DNA from: Faecalibacterium prausnitzii
GTDB lineage: Bacteria > Bacillota > Clostridia > Oscillospirales > Ruminococcaceae
Reading direction: 5' to 3'
Length of the DNA stretch: 64,000 nt
Assembly (NCBI GenBank): GCA_004558805.1
Contig: SFDE01000006.1
Coordinates: 114,515 to 178,514 of the forward strand
In this document: positions 17,773 to 26,396 of the stretch, piece by piece
How positions within the stretch are numbered: position 1 is the stretch's first letter
Layout: every line of letters starts with the position of its first letter
Position numbers and translations under genes: made by a program
The notes under the pieces: model-generated
Told to the model about the DNA's origin: nothing
What the model saw: only the letters and a program-made list of their open reading frames with translations
Databases searched by the model: none

Positions 17773-19032
17773 ATGGCAGGGGACTTTGTGATCACAGGGG
17801 GACACCCGCTGGAAGGGCGGGTGCAGATCCCGGCGGCAAAAAACAGCGTGCTGCCTCTTCTGGCAGCCACCCTGCTGTGCAGCGGCAGGGTGGTGCTGCA
17901 GGGGGTGCCGGAGCTGTCGGACGTGGACCAGTCCATGGCATTGTTGTGCGCCGTCGGCTGCCGGGCACAGCGGCAGGGCAGGGAACTGGTGGTGGAAGGG
18001 CAGCCCCGCAGCTGCGTTCTGGCGGCAGGTCCGGCGGCGCAGATGCGTGCCTCCATCCTGTTCTGCGCCCCCTTGCTGGCAAGGCTGGGCAGGGCGGAGA
18101 CGGTGCTGCCCGGAGGCTGCGACATCGGGGCACGACCCATCGACCTGCACCGGAAAGGGCTGGAAAAGATGGGCGTCCACAGCTTTTTTGCCGGTGACCG
18201 GCTGGTGCTCACGGCACCCGGCGGGCTCCACGGGGCACAGATCACCCTGGACTTTCCCAGCGTAGGCGCCACCGAGACCCTGCTGCTGGCGGCGGCGCTG
18301 GCGCAGGGGGAAACGGTGCTGCGGGGCGCAGCACGGGAACCGGAGATCGCAGACCTTGCCGCCTTTCTGAACCGGTGCGGCGCAGTGGTGCAGGGGGCAG
18401 GCAGCAGCACGGTGCGGGTGCAGGGCAGACGGCTGCTGACAGGCTGCCGCTACACCCCGGTGGCGGACCGTATTGCCGCTGCAACCTTTGCCTGTGCCTG
18501 CGCTGCAGCGGGCGGCAGGGTGGAACTGGCAGGCTGTGCCCCGGCGCTGTATGCCCCGGTGCTGGAAATTCTGGAACAAATGGGCTGCCGGGTGCAGCGG
18601 GGGCAGGATGCTGCGGAGGTTTCCCGCTACGGCAAGCTGTGGGGAGCGGGCAAAGTGTTCACCGGGGCGTATCCCGGGCTTGCCACTGATGCGGCACCGC
18701 TGCTGGCGGCGGTGATGGTCTGCGCCCAGAGCGGCAGCAGCGTGGAGGATGTGATCTTTGAGCGGCGTTTTGGCTGTGCAGAGGGCTTTGCCGCCATGGG
18801 TGCAAGGGTCCGGGTCCGGGGGCGGCAGTTCTCGGCGCAGCCCGGCGGGGTGCTGCGGGGTACAGAAGTGACAGCACCGGACCTGCGGGGCGGGGCGGCG
18901 CTGGTAGTGGCGGCGCTGGCGGCAAAGGGAAAGACCCGGGTATCCCGCACCGGCTGCATCCATCGGGGCTATGCGGAATTTGACCGGGAACTGGCGTCGC
19001 TGGGAGCGCAAATTGAGCGGGAAATACGGTGA
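17773..19032 (+). CDS. murA: UDP-N-acetylglucosamine 1-carboxyvinyltransferase
   Basis: About 419 residues. MurA transfers enolpyruvate from PEP to UDP-GlcNAc, the first committed step of peptidoglycan synthesis. Substrate-binding AAKNSVLP is at the N-terminus and the catalytic cysteine is in PGGCDIGARPIDLH, so it should be fosfomycin-sensitive by type. The C-terminal DLRGGAALV and HRGY segments are family-typical. The ATG at 17773 follows a GGGGGG site. An in-frame ATG at 17707 with a weaker AGGG site would add 22 residues. The 128-bp gap after ftsW shows no other gene. Confidence 0.93.
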   Translation: MAGDFVITGGHPLEGRVQIPAAKNSVLPLLAATLLCSGRVVLQGVPELSDVDQSMALLCAVGCRAQRQGRELVVEGQPRSCVLAAGPAAQMRASILFCAPLLARLGRAETVLPGGCDIGARPIDLHRKGLEKMGVHSFFAGDRLVLTAPGGLHGAQITLDFPSVGATETLLLAAALAQGETVLRGAAREPEIADLAAFLNRCGAVVQGAGSSTVRVQGRRLLTGCRYTPVADRIAAATFACACAAAGGRVELAGCAPALYAPVLEILEQMGCRVQRGQDAAEVSRYGKLWGAGKVFTGAYPGLATDAAPLLAAVMVCAQSGSSVEDVIFERRFGCAEGFAAMGARVRVRGRQFSAQPGGVLRGTEVTAPDLRGGAALVVAALAAKGKTRVSRTGCIHRGYAEFDRELASLGAQIEREIR

Positions 19033-19078
19033 AGGCGTGCTGTACACAAAAAAAGAACCTCAAAAACGTAATTTTGAC

Positions 19079-19107
19079 TTGCATTCACGGCAAAAAGATG
19101 ATACGAT
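19079..19107 (+). promoter_or_regulatory. Sigma-A promoter of ftsZ
   Basis: TTGCAT (19079-19084), 17 bp, TACGAT (19102-19107), in an AT-rich gap. It allows ftsZ to be expressed independently of murA. Confidence 0.68.
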
Positions 19108-19182
19108 ACAGTATATAAGTATCTAGTGATATTTTCTGTGCGTCTGGCGCAGTGGAGATAAAACCCGATGGAGGACAAAGTT

Positions 19183-20337
19183 ATGGCATTGATGCTCGAT
19201 GAAGAAATGGACGAGAACGTTACGACGATCAAGGTTATTGGTGTTGGCGGTGGCGGCGGCAATGCGGTGAACCGCATGGTCAGCGATGGTCTGCAGGGCG
19301 TTGACTTCATTGCAATGAACACCGACCAGCAGGCTCTGGCAAAGAACCACGCAGCCGTCAAGGTGCAGCTGGGTTCCAAGCTCACCAAGGGTCGCGGCGC
19401 AGGTGCAGACCCGGAGATCGGTCAGCGTGCTGCTGAGGAGAGCAAGGATGAGATCGCCAACGCCCTGAAGGGCTCGCAGATGGTGTTCATCACCGCCGGT
19501 ATGGGCGGCGGTACCGGCACCGGTGCAGCGCCGGTGGTGGCAGAGGTGGCACACGATCTGGGCATCCTTACCGTGGGCATCGTCACCAAGCCCTTCTCTT
19601 TTGAGGGCAAGCGGAAGATGGGTCTTGCCGAGCAGGGCATTGCAAACCTGCTGATGCACGTGGACAGCCTCATCGTCATCCCCAATGAGCGGCTGAAGAT
19701 GATCAGCCAGGAAAAGATCACCCTGATGAACGCCTTCCAGGCAGCGGATAACGTGCTGCGTCAGGGCGTGGAGTCCATCTCCGCCCTGATCAACGTGCCC
19801 GCCTTTATCAATCTGGACTTTGCGGACGTGCGCTCCATCATGAAGGACGCCGGCTATGCCCATATGGGCGTGGGCAGCGCCAAGGGTGCAGGCAAGGCAG
19901 AGAACGCCGCCAAGGCAGCAATTTCCAGCCCCCTGCTGGAGACCAGTATTGCCGGCGCTCACGGCGTCATCATCAACATCACTTCCAGCCCGGACATCGG
20001 CTTGGAGGACGTGGAGACCGCTGCAGGGCTCATTACCCAGAGCGCACATCCGGATGCCAACATCATCTGGGGTACTGCCTTTGACGAGAACCTGTCCGAC
20101 GAGATGCGGGTCACCGTGGTCGCCACCGGTTTTGACAACAAGACCCCCAGTGAGCTGCGCAACAGCATCAACAACGCACTGGGTGCACAGTCTGTGCCCT
20201 CTGCGGTGTTCAGCAGCGACACCACCGCCCAGCAGGCTGCCCCGGCGGCAAAGCCTGCCGCAAAGCCGGTGGAGGAGGACAGCAGCGACAACCGTTACTA
20301 CGATGAGCTGCTGGCGATCCTGAATAAGCGTAAGTAA
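19183..20337 (+). CDS. ftsZ: Cell division GTPase FtsZ
   Basis: 384-residue tubulin homologue that forms the cytokinetic ring. The tubulin signature GGGTGTG lies in MGGGTGTGAAP near residue 105, GVGGGGGNAVN at the N-terminus binds nucleotide, and the T7-loop region has NLDFADVR. A short Ala/Pro-rich linker of about 35 residues leads to a basic C-terminal peptide (YYDELLAILNKRK) that differs from the usual IPxFLR tail. The ATG at 19183 is preferred to 19168 because GGAGGA at 19170-19175 is the ribosome-binding site. Confidence 0.96.
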   Translation: MALMLDEEMDENVTTIKVIGVGGGGGNAVNRMVSDGLQGVDFIAMNTDQQALAKNHAAVKVQLGSKLTKGRGAGADPEIGQRAAEESKDEIANALKGSQMVFITAGMGGGTGTGAAPVVAEVAHDLGILTVGIVTKPFSFEGKRKMGLAEQGIANLLMHVDSLIVIPNERLKMISQEKITLMNAFQAADNVLRQGVESISALINVPAFINLDFADVRSIMKDAGYAHMGVGSAKGAGKAENAAKAAISSPLLETSIAGAHGVIINITSSPDIGLEDVETAAGLITQSAHPDANIIWGTAFDENLSDEMRVTVVATGFDNKTPSELRNSINNALGAQSVPSAVFSSDTTAQQAAPAAKPAAKPVEEDSSDNRYYDELLAILNKRK

Positions 20338-20411
20338 GGAGCTGTTTTCGGGTCCATGATACGCTCTGGCGCTGAAAACGACTCCGGGACCCACAGGGAA
20401 CGGAGGACATC

Positions 20412-20900
20412 ATGGCGCAGGGAAGGCAGGAGAACAGTGCAATGCGGCAGCGCCTTGCGGTGCAGCCGCAGGGTGTGCTGTCGGCTGCCGCCGGACGGGA
20501 GCAGCTTGCCCTGCTGAGCCGGAAGCTCAACGCCGCCCATGCGGAGCTGCGCCGGTACCAGACCAAGCTGTTTGCCTACGAGCGGCAGGTGATCGCTCTC
20601 CGGCGGGAGAATGCAGAGCTGGAATCCGCCTGCGAAGAAGCACGGCAGGACGCACAGGATGCTGTGTGCCGTGCGCAGACAGCGGAGCAGCAGCTGGCGG
20701 CATTACAGGCGCAGTGCGCCCTTGGGGAGGCAGAACAGCCGGAAAAGGCTGCCGCCGAGCCGGAAGCTGCCCTGCCGGACCCGGCGGAAAAGCCCCGGGA
20801 GGACCCGCCCACGGTGCAGCAGCCTCTCACCGAGCTGCAGCAGATCGCCGCAGAGCTGATCCGCTGCTTTGACCGGATGATGGCAGAAAACGTCCCCTGA
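20412..20900 (+). CDS. Coiled-coil hypothetical protein downstream of ftsZ
   Basis: 162 residues, not recognised. A basic N-terminus is followed by a predicted coiled coil (about 25-115) rich in Leu/Ala/Glu heptads, then an acidic Pro/Glu/Ala linker (about 108-135) and a short hydrophobic helix at the C-terminus (LQQIAAELIRCFDRMM). An ACGGAGG site precedes the ATG, the gap from ftsZ is about 75 bp, and a terminator follows. Position and coiled coil suggest a role at the divisome (inference). Composition matches neighbouring genes, so there is no sign of recent transfer. Confidence 0.8.
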   Translation: MAQGRQENSAMRQRLAVQPQGVLSAAAGREQLALLSRKLNAAHAELRRYQTKLFAYERQVIALRRENAELESACEEARQDAQDAVCRAQTAEQQLAALQAQCALGEAEQPEKAAAEPEAALPDPAEKPREDPPTVQQPLTELQQIAAELIRCFDRMMAENVP

Positions 20901-20930
20901 CAAAAGGACCTCATAACAGAAAACACAGCA

Positions 20931-20972
20931 GGAGCTGCTGCACAGGTAAGACCGGTGCGGCGGCTCCTTTTT
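20931..20972 (+). terminator. Terminator after the ftsZ unit
   Basis: GGAGCTGCTGCAC pairs with GTGCGGCGGCTCC (with G-U pairs), followed by TTTTT. Confidence 0.8.
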
Positions 20973-20990
20973 GCTGCCCGCAAAACAAAA

Positions 20991-21055
20991 AGCATCTGTC
21001 CCGGTTCCGGACCCCACGGGATGCCGGAAACGCCTGGACAGATGCTTCTGTTTTT
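20991..21055. terminator. Bidirectional terminator before the HD-domain gene
   Basis: AGCATCTGTCC (20991-21001) pairs perfectly with GGACAGATGCT (21036-21046), with an inner TTCCGG/CCGGAA stem. T-runs flank it on both strands. It ends the - strand HD-protein transcript and backs up the preceding terminator. Confidence 0.8.
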
Positions 21056-21635
21056 ATCGGGTGGCGCTGGTGCGGTGTTCCATGAGATAGGTCGCCTGCA
21101 GATCGGCGATGTGGAGCTTTACCGCAAGGGGATACTTGTCGTATGCCTCCGAGATGGCAAAACAGCCGCCCCGTGCAGCATCATCAAAGCCCCCCATGTG
21201 CCAGCGGATCGCCACCGCCTCCTCCACCCGCAGTTTCATGAACCGCTCGATGAGAAAGACGCTTTTCTCCCCGTGACCGTAGGGGAACAGGTCCTCCACG
21301 CTGTAGCTGGGCACCTTTTCCCACTGCCCGGTCTGCTCGTTCTTCACGTTCCGGGTGCCGGGCTTGTAGTAGTTCGCCTTGCACAGGTCGTGGAGCAGGG
21401 CACAGATGGCATAGCTCTCCTCGCTTTCGCCCTCCGCAAAAAAGCTGTCGTGAAGGGCGTGGTACACGTTGAGGCTGTGCATGCACAAGCCCCCCTCGCA
21501 CGCCCCGTGGAACCGGGTGGATGCGGGAGCGGAAAAGAAATCCGTCTTGTGCTCCAGCCAGTCCAGCAGCTTTTCGCTGCCCGGGCGGGTGACGTGCTGC
21601 CGGAAGATCTGCAAAAACTCTTCGCGGTGGCTCAT
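21054..21635 (-). CDS. HD-domain phosphohydrolase-like protein
   Basis: 193-residue HD-superfamily protein. The metal-binding histidine is in MHSLNVYHAL, the His-Asp pair in LLHDLCKANYY, and further His residues lie in RWHMGGFD and the C-terminal region. HD proteins are metal-dependent phosphohydrolases acting on nucleotides or cyclic nucleotides; the substrate here is unknown. The ATG at 21635 is chosen over a GTG at 21641, which is only 2 bp from the GGAG site. The start lies 2 bp after the stop of the PC4-like gene, so the two are translationally coupled. Confidence 0.85.
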   Translation of the reverse strand: MSHREEFLQIFRQHVTRPGSEKLLDWLEHKTDFFSAPASTRFHGACEGGLCMHSLNVYHALHDSFFAEGESEESYAICALLHDLCKANYYKPGTRNVKNEQTGQWEKVPSYSVEDLFPYGHGEKSVFLIERFMKLRVEEAVAIRWHMGGFDDAARGGCFAISEAYDKYPLAVKLHIADLQATYLMEHRTSATR

Positions 21636-21637
21636 GG

Positions 21638-21859
21638 TCACAGCTCCATATCGTCCAGAATGCCCTTGAGGATCGCCAGCTCATCGTGGCTCAGGGAGAT
21701 GCCCTTGCCCATGCGGGTGCCGTCAGGAGACCAGTCCCGGATATCATACTTGGGCTCGCCGTCATTCCAGCTGATAAGGTTCAGCTGACGCTCCCAGCCC
21801 CGGGGGCGCTGAGAGAGGACTGCCAGTTTCTGGACAACTTCGTACTTGATCTCTGCCAT
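21638..21859 (-). CDS. YdbC-like PC4 (p15) domain single-stranded DNA-binding protein
   Basis: 73-residue protein matching the bacterial YdbC/PC4 family: a four-stranded sheet with one helix that binds single-stranded DNA or RNA as a dimer. Visible marks are the N-terminal strand IKYEVVQKLAVLS, the paired WNDGEPKYDIRDW segment and the C-terminal helix beginning LSHDELAILK. The ATG at 21859 matches the family's short length; further upstream codons extend into the promoter. It is transcribed from a clear promoter together with the HD-domain gene. Confidence 0.88.
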   Translation of the reverse strand: MAEIKYEVVQKLAVLSQRPRGWERQLNLISWNDGEPKYDIRDWSPDGTRMGKGISLSHDELAILKGILDDMEL

Positions 21860-21893
21860 GATGCAATACCTGCCTTTATCTTTGTTTGCTACC

Positions 21894-21922
21894 ATAATAA
21901 GGGAAGCGGACGAAGATTTCAA
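21894..21922 (-). promoter_or_regulatory. Sigma-A promoter of the PC4-HD operon
   Basis: On the - strand, TTGAAA (21917-21922), 17 bp, TATTAT (21894-21899), about 35 bp before the PC4-like start codon. Confidence 0.8.
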
Positions 21923-21952
21923 CAGGAAAAGCAAAAAACTTTGAAAAATTTT

Positions 21953-22336
21953 TCAGCCGTAGGGGGCGTCCTCCCGCCAGCGGGTCAGTTCTTCCACGGC
22001 GGAAGGGTCCTTTTCCGGGGCAGGCTCCTTGCTGTAAAGCCGCTGCTGGGTGCTGAAAAGTCCCGGGGCGTAGTGGGTCATGACGCTTACCTGCACATCC
22101 CCTGCCAGAAAGTCCCGGGCGTTTTTCTGGCGACAGGGCAAGGGGGTGCCGTCGGTGACGGGGACCCCGCCTGCAGGGGGCGCAGGCTCCGGCGTGGGGG
22201 ACACAGGCTCCGGCATCCTGTCCGGAGGCGGGGAGCCAAGGGGCGGGCGGACAGAGCTGGAAGAGGCACCGGGTGCCCCGGATGTGCCGGGCGGGTCCTG
22301 CAGCCGGTGGCGGATAAAGGGGGTCAGAGAGTTCAT
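21953..22336 (-). CDS. Proline-rich hypothetical protein
   Basis: 127 residues, not recognised. A short N-terminus (SLTPFIRHRLQDPP) is followed by a disordered Pro/Gly/Ser segment (about 15-65) and a more ordered tail containing FLAGDVQVSVM and RLYSKEPAPEKD. No signal peptide is visible. The ATG at 22336 has a strong GGAGGTG site 6-8 bp upstream, and the gene lies 53 bp after sbcC on the same strand, so it is probably the last gene of the sbcDC operon. Function unknown. Confidence 0.68.
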   Translation of the reverse strand: MNSLTPFIRHRLQDPPGTSGAPGASSSSVRPPLGSPPPDRMPEPVSPTPEPAPPAGGVPVTDGTPLPCRQKNARDFLAGDVQVSVMTHYAPGLFSTQQRLYSKEPAPEKDPSAVEELTRWREDAPYG

Positions 22337-22389
22337 AGGGATCACCTCCGTCCCCAGTATGCCCCGCATACTGTCCCGGAATGCACGGC

Positions 22390-25185
22390 TCAGACCACCA
22401 GTTCCACGGTGGAGCCGCCGGTGCGTGCCTTGCGCACCACCACCTGCCGGTCGATGCGGTCCTTCAGTGCCGCCACATGGGAGATGATGCCCACCAGCCG
22501 GTCTCCTTCTGTAAGACCTGCCAGAACACGGATCGCCTGTTCCAGGGATTCCTCGTCCAGAGAGCCAAAGCCCTCGTCCAGAAACAGAGTGTCCAGCCGG
22601 ATGCCTCCGGCGGCGCTCTGGACCTCGTCAGAAAGTCCCAGTGCCAGCGCCAGAGACGCCTTGAAGCTCTCGCCGCCAGAAAGGGTCTTGACGCTGCGGT
22701 GGGTGCCGTTGTAGTGGTCAATGACCCCAAGGTCCAGCCCGGACTGGCTGCGCTGGTTCTCTGCCCCGATACGCTCCAGCTCGTACTGGGCGGCGGTCAT
22801 CTGCATCAGGCGGGTGTTGGCGTAGACCAGGATCCGGTCCAGATAGTTCATCTGGATGTATGCTTCCAACCGGATCTTCTGCTTGCTGGTAAGGGTGCCT
22901 CCGGCGGTGGCGGCAAGGGCGTTGACCCACTGCCACCGCTGTTCCAGTTCCTGCCGCCGGGCGGCGGCATCCCGGTACTGGTCCACGGCGGTGCGGTTGG
23001 GCAGCAGCCGGGCGGCAGCCAACTTTTCCTCGCTGCGCAGCTGCTGGCGGCGGGTAGTGAGCTGGGCAAGACGCTGCTGCAATTCCTCCGGCGGCAGGGC
23101 TGGGGTGGCGTCCTGCGCCGCCTGCTGCTGGCTCACCAGCGCCTCCACGGCGGCGTGGGCGGCGGCGTAAGTTTCCTGCGCCTGCTGCAGCCGGGCTTGG
23201 GTGCTGTCCATGGTGGTGCGCAGGATGCGGCGACGGTGTTCCAGCTGGTCCAGCGCCTGTTGTGCCTGCTCCTTCCGGGGGTAGGGCAGGGCATCCTGCC
23301 GGGTGCGGATCTGTCCGTCCAGTTCGTCGGCGCCTGCCTGCTGGGCGGCGGCAGCGGCTTGGGCACCGGAGACGGCGGCTTCCAGCGCCGGACGCAGGCG
23401 GCTGGCTTTCTGCCGCTGCTGTTCCAGTTCGGTGCGGCGGCTGCAGGCGGTGCGGGCGGCGGCAAGGGTGTGGCTGCAGTCCTGCCGGGCAACGTCCAGA
23501 GCGGCGGTCTCCTGCTCCAGTGCGTCTGCCAGCAGAGCAAAGGTAAAGCCCTGTGCCGGGTCCAGCCGCTGTGCCAGCAGCTCCTCGGCGTCCCGGCGGA
23601 GGCTGCGCCGTGCCTCGGTCTCGGCGGCAAGGGCGCTCTGGGCATGGGTGCTTGCCTGCTGGGCAGCGGCGTCTGCCTTGGCGGCGGCGGTCTTGGCATC
23701 CTCCACCTGCGCCTCGGTGGGCACCGTGTCCGGCAGCAGGGCGGGGGCAGGGTGATGGGTGCTGCCGCACACCGGGCAGGGGCTGCCGGGAGTCAGCTGC
23801 TGTGCCAGAATGCCTGCCTGTGCGTCCAGAAAGACCCGCTCCAGCCGGTCCCGCAGCTGGTGGCTCCGGGTCTGTGTCTCGGCGGCGGTGCGGTATGCCT
23901 CCTGCGCCCGGCGGGTGGTCTGCGCCAGCTTTTTGCAGGCGGTAAGGCTCTGCCCCAGAGTTTTCAGCCCGGCGGCACGGAGCTGCAGCTGCTCTGCCTG
24001 ATTCTGCGCTGTCACAAGGCGGGCGTCGGCGTCTCCCAGCCCTGCCAGCTCGGTTTCGGCGGCGGCAAGGGCGGTGTTGAGCTGCTCCAGCTCTCCCCGT
24101 TTTTTCCGGGCTTCGGCGGCGGCAAGCTGGGCAGCATCCCGGGCGGCGTTCCGGCGGCGGCACAGCCCCTCCACCTCCTCATAGGCGGCAAGGGCGGTGT
24201 GCGCCTGAGCGATCTGCCCAGCAAGTTCTTCCAGCAGTCCGGCGTCCCCGGCGTGGGCGGCGGCATCGGCGCGGGCAGCGTCCAGTTCCGGCTGGGCGGC
24301 GGCAAGCGCCGCCTGCTGCTGTGCCAGCTGCTGCGCCAGCCGGGCGGCGTTCCGGGCGGCACCCAGCTGCTGCTGCACCTCTTCCAGCTCCTTTTCAAGG
24401 GAGGCAAGCTCCTGCCCAAGACTCTGCTGGGCGGCAAGCTGCCGGGTCACCAGCCCTTCCAGCAGCTCCAGAGCTGCCGCAGGGGGAGTCTGGGGCGACA
24501 GGGTGGCAAGGGCGTCGGCGTCGGGGTCTGCCGGGTCGTAGAGGATGCCGGATAGGATCCCCTCCAGCTTCAGGTTCTGGGCGGTGCGCTGCTGGGTCAG
24601 GGCGGCGTTCTCCTCCTGCAGTTTCTCCTGCAGCCGGGCATAGCGCTGGGTGCGGAACAGCTTGCGGAAGATCCGGCTGCGCTCCTCGGTGGTGGCGTTC
24701 AGCAGCTTGGTGAACTGTCCCTGAGCGATCATGGCGATCTGGGAAAACTGGTTGTAGTCCAGTCCGATGATCTCCACGATGGCGGCAGTCACCTCCCGTG
24801 CCCGGGTCACCGGCGGGCGACCGTCCCCGTAGGTCAGGGTGGCGTCTGCCTTTTCAGTGGTAAAACCCTCCCCCCGTGCCTTGGGACGGAGGTACTCCGG
24901 GTTCCGGCGCACGGTGTAGCGCCTGCCGTTCACCTCAAATTCCAGCTCCACAAAGGTGGGGGTGCCGGGGTCGGCGTACTTGCTGCGGAGCATACTGCCG
25001 TCCCGTACGTCTCCGCTGGAATGGTCGTAGAGGGCGTAGGTGATAGCGTCAAAAAGGGTGGTCTTGCCGGCACCGGTGTCTCCGGTAACAAGGTATAAGC
25101 CCCCCTTGCCCAGTTTTTCCAGCGGAAGGGTGGTGGGGGCGGCGTAGGGTCCAAAGGCGGACAGGGTCAGCCGGATGGGTCTCAT
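22390..25185 (-). CDS. sbcC: Exonuclease SbcC, SMC-like ATPase subunit
   Basis: 931-residue ATPase of the SbcCD (Mre11-Rad50) nuclease that opens hairpins and cleans double-strand-break ends. Walker A GDTGAGKT is at 35-42. Two long Ala/Gln/Leu-rich coiled-coil arms flank the zinc-hook CPVC at 470-473. The C-terminal ABC signature LSGGESFKASLALALG is followed by Walker B TLFLDEGFGSLD. The start overlaps the sbcD stop as ATGA. It is somewhat shorter than the 1,000-residue norm, consistent with shorter arms. Confidence 0.95.
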   Translation of the reverse strand: MRPIRLTLSAFGPYAAPTTLPLEKLGKGGLYLVTGDTGAGKTTLFDAITYALYDHSSGDVRDGSMLRSKYADPGTPTFVELEFEVNGRRYTVRRNPEYLRPKARGEGFTTEKADATLTYGDGRPPVTRAREVTAAIVEIIGLDYNQFSQIAMIAQGQFTKLLNATTEERSRIFRKLFRTQRYARLQEKLQEENAALTQQRTAQNLKLEGILSGILYDPADPDADALATLSPQTPPAAALELLEGLVTRQLAAQQSLGQELASLEKELEEVQQQLGAARNAARLAQQLAQQQAALAAAQPELDAARADAAAHAGDAGLLEELAGQIAQAHTALAAYEEVEGLCRRRNAARDAAQLAAAEARKKRGELEQLNTALAAAETELAGLGDADARLVTAQNQAEQLQLRAAGLKTLGQSLTACKKLAQTTRRAQEAYRTAAETQTRSHQLRDRLERVFLDAQAGILAQQLTPGSPCPVCGSTHHPAPALLPDTVPTEAQVEDAKTAAAKADAAAQQASTHAQSALAAETEARRSLRRDAEELLAQRLDPAQGFTFALLADALEQETAALDVARQDCSHTLAAARTACSRRTELEQQRQKASRLRPALEAAVSGAQAAAAAQQAGADELDGQIRTRQDALPYPRKEQAQQALDQLEHRRRILRTTMDSTQARLQQAQETYAAAHAAVEALVSQQQAAQDATPALPPEELQQRLAQLTTRRQQLRSEEKLAAARLLPNRTAVDQYRDAAARRQELEQRWQWVNALAATAGGTLTSKQKIRLEAYIQMNYLDRILVYANTRLMQMTAAQYELERIGAENQRSQSGLDLGVIDHYNGTHRSVKTLSGGESFKASLALALGLSDEVQSAAGGIRLDTLFLDEGFGSLDEESLEQAIRVLAGLTEGDRLVGIISHVAALKDRIDRQVVVRKARTGGSTVELVV

Positions 25186-26321
25186 GCTTCTTCCTCCTTC
25201 CAGATGGTCTCAATGAGCTGCTGGCAGAACGCCGCCTGTTCCGGGGTCAGGGGCTGGTTGTTCTGGAGCTGGTAAAAATCCGCAAAATAGTCCAGCGGGC
25301 TCCGCTGTGCCGTCTGCTCCGGGGCGCAGACCGTGTTGTCGGTGCGGGTGCGCAGGTTGTCGTAGTCCAGCCGCATCAGGTTGGGGTAGATGACCCGGAG
25401 CCGTGCCAGTGCATCCGGCACGTCCTGCTCATCCGTAAGGGTAATGTGGAGGTAGTCCCCGGTGGGGGTGCCCTCGTAGCGGCGGCGGTCGGTAAGCTCC
25501 ATGTAGCTGCCCCGCAGCTCCCGCAGGTCCCGCAGAGGGGTCAGGGGGGCGGTGGTGACCGTCACATCCCCCTTTGCCCCCAGCTCCACAAAGGTCAGGC
25601 TCTTGCTCTGGTGCGCCTCGGAGAAGGAATACTTCAGGGGGGTGCCGCAGTACCGCATGGTGTCCCGCCCCACCTTCTGGGGGCTGTGGAGGTGTCCCAG
25701 CGCCACATAGTCAAAGCTGTCAAAAAGGGCGGCGTCCACCCAGTCTACCCCGCCTACCGAAGGCTCCTCGCTTTCGCAGGAGGCGGCACCTGCCACGAAC
25801 TGGTGTGCCAGCAGCAGGTTCCGGTGGCTGGGGTCCGGGGCGCAGTGGCGCAGCACGCAGGCAAGGGCGTCGTTGTAGCTCTCGATGGTCTGGTCCGGGT
25901 AGACGTGACGGACGGCGGCAGGCTTTAAAAAGGGCAGCAGGTACACGTCCACGGTGCCGTACCGGTCCTCCAGGGAGATGGGTTCCGGAGCGCCCTGGAA
26001 CACCGGGCTGACCCACACCCGGCTGGAAGCAAGGAGCCGGGAGCCAAAGGCAATGCGCTCGGCGGAATCGTGGTTGCCGCTGATGGCAAACACCGGCAGC
26101 TGCCGCAGGGACAGCTGGGTCAGGAACCAGTCCAGCAGCCGCACCGCCTCGGCAGGGGGCACCGGCTTGTCGTACAGGTCTCCTGCCAGCAGGACCCCGT
26201 CCACGGGATCCTGGTCCAGCAGGGCAAGGACCTGTTCCAGAATGTACTGCTGGTCCTCCAGCATGGAAAATTCGCACACCCGCTTGCCAAGGTGAAGGTC
26301 GGAAAGATGGGCAAAGCGCAA
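25182..26321 (-). CDS. sbcD: Exonuclease SbcD, Mre11-like nuclease subunit
   Basis: About 379-residue metallophosphoesterase nuclease of the SbcCD complex. Metal-binding motifs in order are HLSDLHLGK (N-terminus), LLAGDLYDK, ISGNHD, LLAHQF and ALGHLH. A rare TTG start at 26321 is proposed. It gives (M)RFAHLSDLHLGK, aligning with the usual family start, and lies 6 bp after AAAGGCGGTG. An upstream GTG at 26330 is embedded in that site but would add only three residues. It is the first gene of the sbcD-sbcC operon, behind a strong promoter. Confidence 0.94.
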   Translation of the reverse strand: MRFAHLSDLHLGKRVCEFSMLEDQQYILEQVLALLDQDPVDGVLLAGDLYDKPVPPAEAVRLLDWFLTQLSLRQLPVFAISGNHDSAERIAFGSRLLASSRVWVSPVFQGAPEPISLEDRYGTVDVYLLPFLKPAAVRHVYPDQTIESYNDALACVLRHCAPDPSHRNLLLAHQFVAGAASCESEEPSVGGVDWVDAALFDSFDYVALGHLHSPQKVGRDTMRYCGTPLKYSFSEAHQSKSLTFVELGAKGDVTVTTAPLTPLRDLRELRGSYMELTDRRRYEGTPTGDYLHITLTDEQDVPDALARLRVIYPNLMRLDYDNLRTRTDNTVCAPEQTAQRSPLDYFADFYQLQNNQPLTPEQAAFCQQLIETIWKEEEA

Positions 26322-26341
26322 GAAAAACACCGCCTTTCAAA

Positions 26342-26363
26342 AATAGGAGTTCCGGCTCCTATT
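26342..26363. promoter_or_regulatory. Palindrome overlapping the sbcD promoter -10
   Basis: AATAGGAG and CTCCTATT form a perfect 8-bp inverted repeat with a 6-base centre that overlaps the -10 box and spans the likely transcription start. It is a candidate operator or initial-transcript hairpin. It does not match the usual Firmicutes LexA box. Confidence 0.5.
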
Positions 26364-26389
26364 ATAGAAGAAGGCGGCGGCTTTGTCCA
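26361..26389 (-). promoter_or_regulatory. Sigma-A promoter of sbcD
   Basis: On the - strand, TGGACA (26384-26389), 17 bp, TATAAT (26361-26366). Close to perfect consensus. Confidence 0.85.
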
Positions 26390-26396
26390 CCGGCAG

